Below the pieces are notes generated by a model. That model saw only the letters and a list, made by a program, of their open reading frames with translations. It did no database searches and had not been told where the DNA came from. DNA of 7,357 nucleotides, taken from assembly GCA_947175045.1 (NCBI GenBank), contig CAMWLH010000095.1, positions 1 through 7,357 on the forward strand, read 5' to 3'. Source of the DNA: an uncultured Clostridia bacterium. GTDB taxonomy: Bacteria > Bacillota > Clostridia > Oscillospirales > Ruminococcaceae. Shown here one piece after another: positions 7,214 to 7,357 of the stretch (position 1 is its first letter; each line of letters begins with the position of its first letter). A program made the translations under genes and the position numbers.

Positions 7214-7284
7214 AAAATTTTCCGCGACCCGACCGCGAAAACTCCGCTGACGCTCCGTTTCCGCAGTCTCTCGCGGAAAATTTT
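7214..7284. repeat. Large inverted repeat in repeat copy 2
   Basis: AAAATTTTCCGCGA (7214-7227) pairs exactly with TCGCGGAAAATTTT (7271-7284), 14 bp around 43 bases. It is one pair longer than in copy 1 because of a C/T difference between the copies at the inner edge of the right arm. Confidence 0.75.
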
Positions 7285-7302
7285 GCTGCGTGGGCGTTGT
7301 GC

Positions 7303-7317
7303 CGCTCTTTTCGAGCG
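7303..7317. repeat. Small hairpin in repeat copy 2
   Basis: Same CGCTC/GAGCG stem with a TTTTC loop as in copy 1. The stem and loop are unchanged although the base just before it differs between copies (T in copy 1, C in copy 2). Confidence 0.55.
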
Positions 7318-7357
7318 TTGCTTTGTTTGAAAAAATTTTCCGCGACCCGACCGCGAA

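Larger units (their letters stand above)
7092..7357. repeat. Tandem array of a ~118-bp palindromic unit upstream of rnc
   Basis: Two full copies (7092-7210 and 7211-7328) and the first 29 bases of a third (7329-7357) follow one another directly. Measured at CCGCGACCC (7104, 7222, 7340) the period is 118 bp. The first two copies differ by three base changes and one extra A. Each unit holds a large inverted repeat with a GC-rich core, followed by a small GC hairpin. The period is not a multiple of three, so a repeated protein is unlikely. The array continues past the window. It fills nearly all of the 281-bp gene-free stretch 7077-7357, in which I found no promoter or gene. I do not recognise the family. 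Confidence 0.93.

Noticed and set aside
6999..7250. A short open frame on the plus strand running into the repeat array
   Set aside because: It begins antisense to the rnc start and its second half is simply repeat sequence; the 118-bp period shifts frame in each copy.
7092..7357. CRISPR array
   Set aside because: The unit is too long, copies abut without unique spacers, and no cas gene is present.

Overview
The window looks like a chromosomal housekeeping segment from a moderately GC-rich member of the Clostridia, most likely of the Ruminococcus/Oscillospiraceae type. This rests on the gene order (rnc, an Elp3-like radical SAM gene, smc, then ftsY), a gram-positive style acidic FtsY N-terminus, and GGAG-type ribosome binding sites. 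It is an inference from gene order and protein character; no database was searched. All genes lie on the minus strand, so transcription runs from high to low coordinates.

Layout in transcription order: positions 7357-7077 are non-coding and hold a tandem array of a roughly 118-bp palindromic unit (two full copies and the start of a third, cut by the window edge). Next come rnc (RNase III, 7076-6390), a radical SAM protein of the Elp3 type without an acetyltransferase domain (6403-5402, overlapping rnc by 14 nt), and smc (5401-1829, starting at the base after the radical SAM stop codon). A 156-bp gap (1828-1673) follows, carrying an 11-bp inverted repeat, a 12-bp palindrome and possibly a weak promoter. 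Then come a membrane-anchored S41-family peptidase-like gene (1672-383) and the first 127 codons of ftsY (383-1), whose start codon overlaps the S41 stop codon as TAATG.

rnc, the radical SAM gene and smc are packed so tightly that they almost certainly share one transcript. The S41 gene and ftsY form a second coupled pair, which may be read through from smc or started from the gap. RNase III processes double-stranded RNA, SMC organises and segregates the chromosome, and FtsY is the signal recognition particle receptor. They are linked by conserved Firmicutes gene order more than by a shared pathway.

I see no defence system, mobile element gene, tRNA, rRNA or CRISPR array. The least ordinary items are the palindromic tandem repeat before rnc, a possibly related degenerate element between smc and the S41 gene, and the S41-like gene inserted between smc and ftsY.
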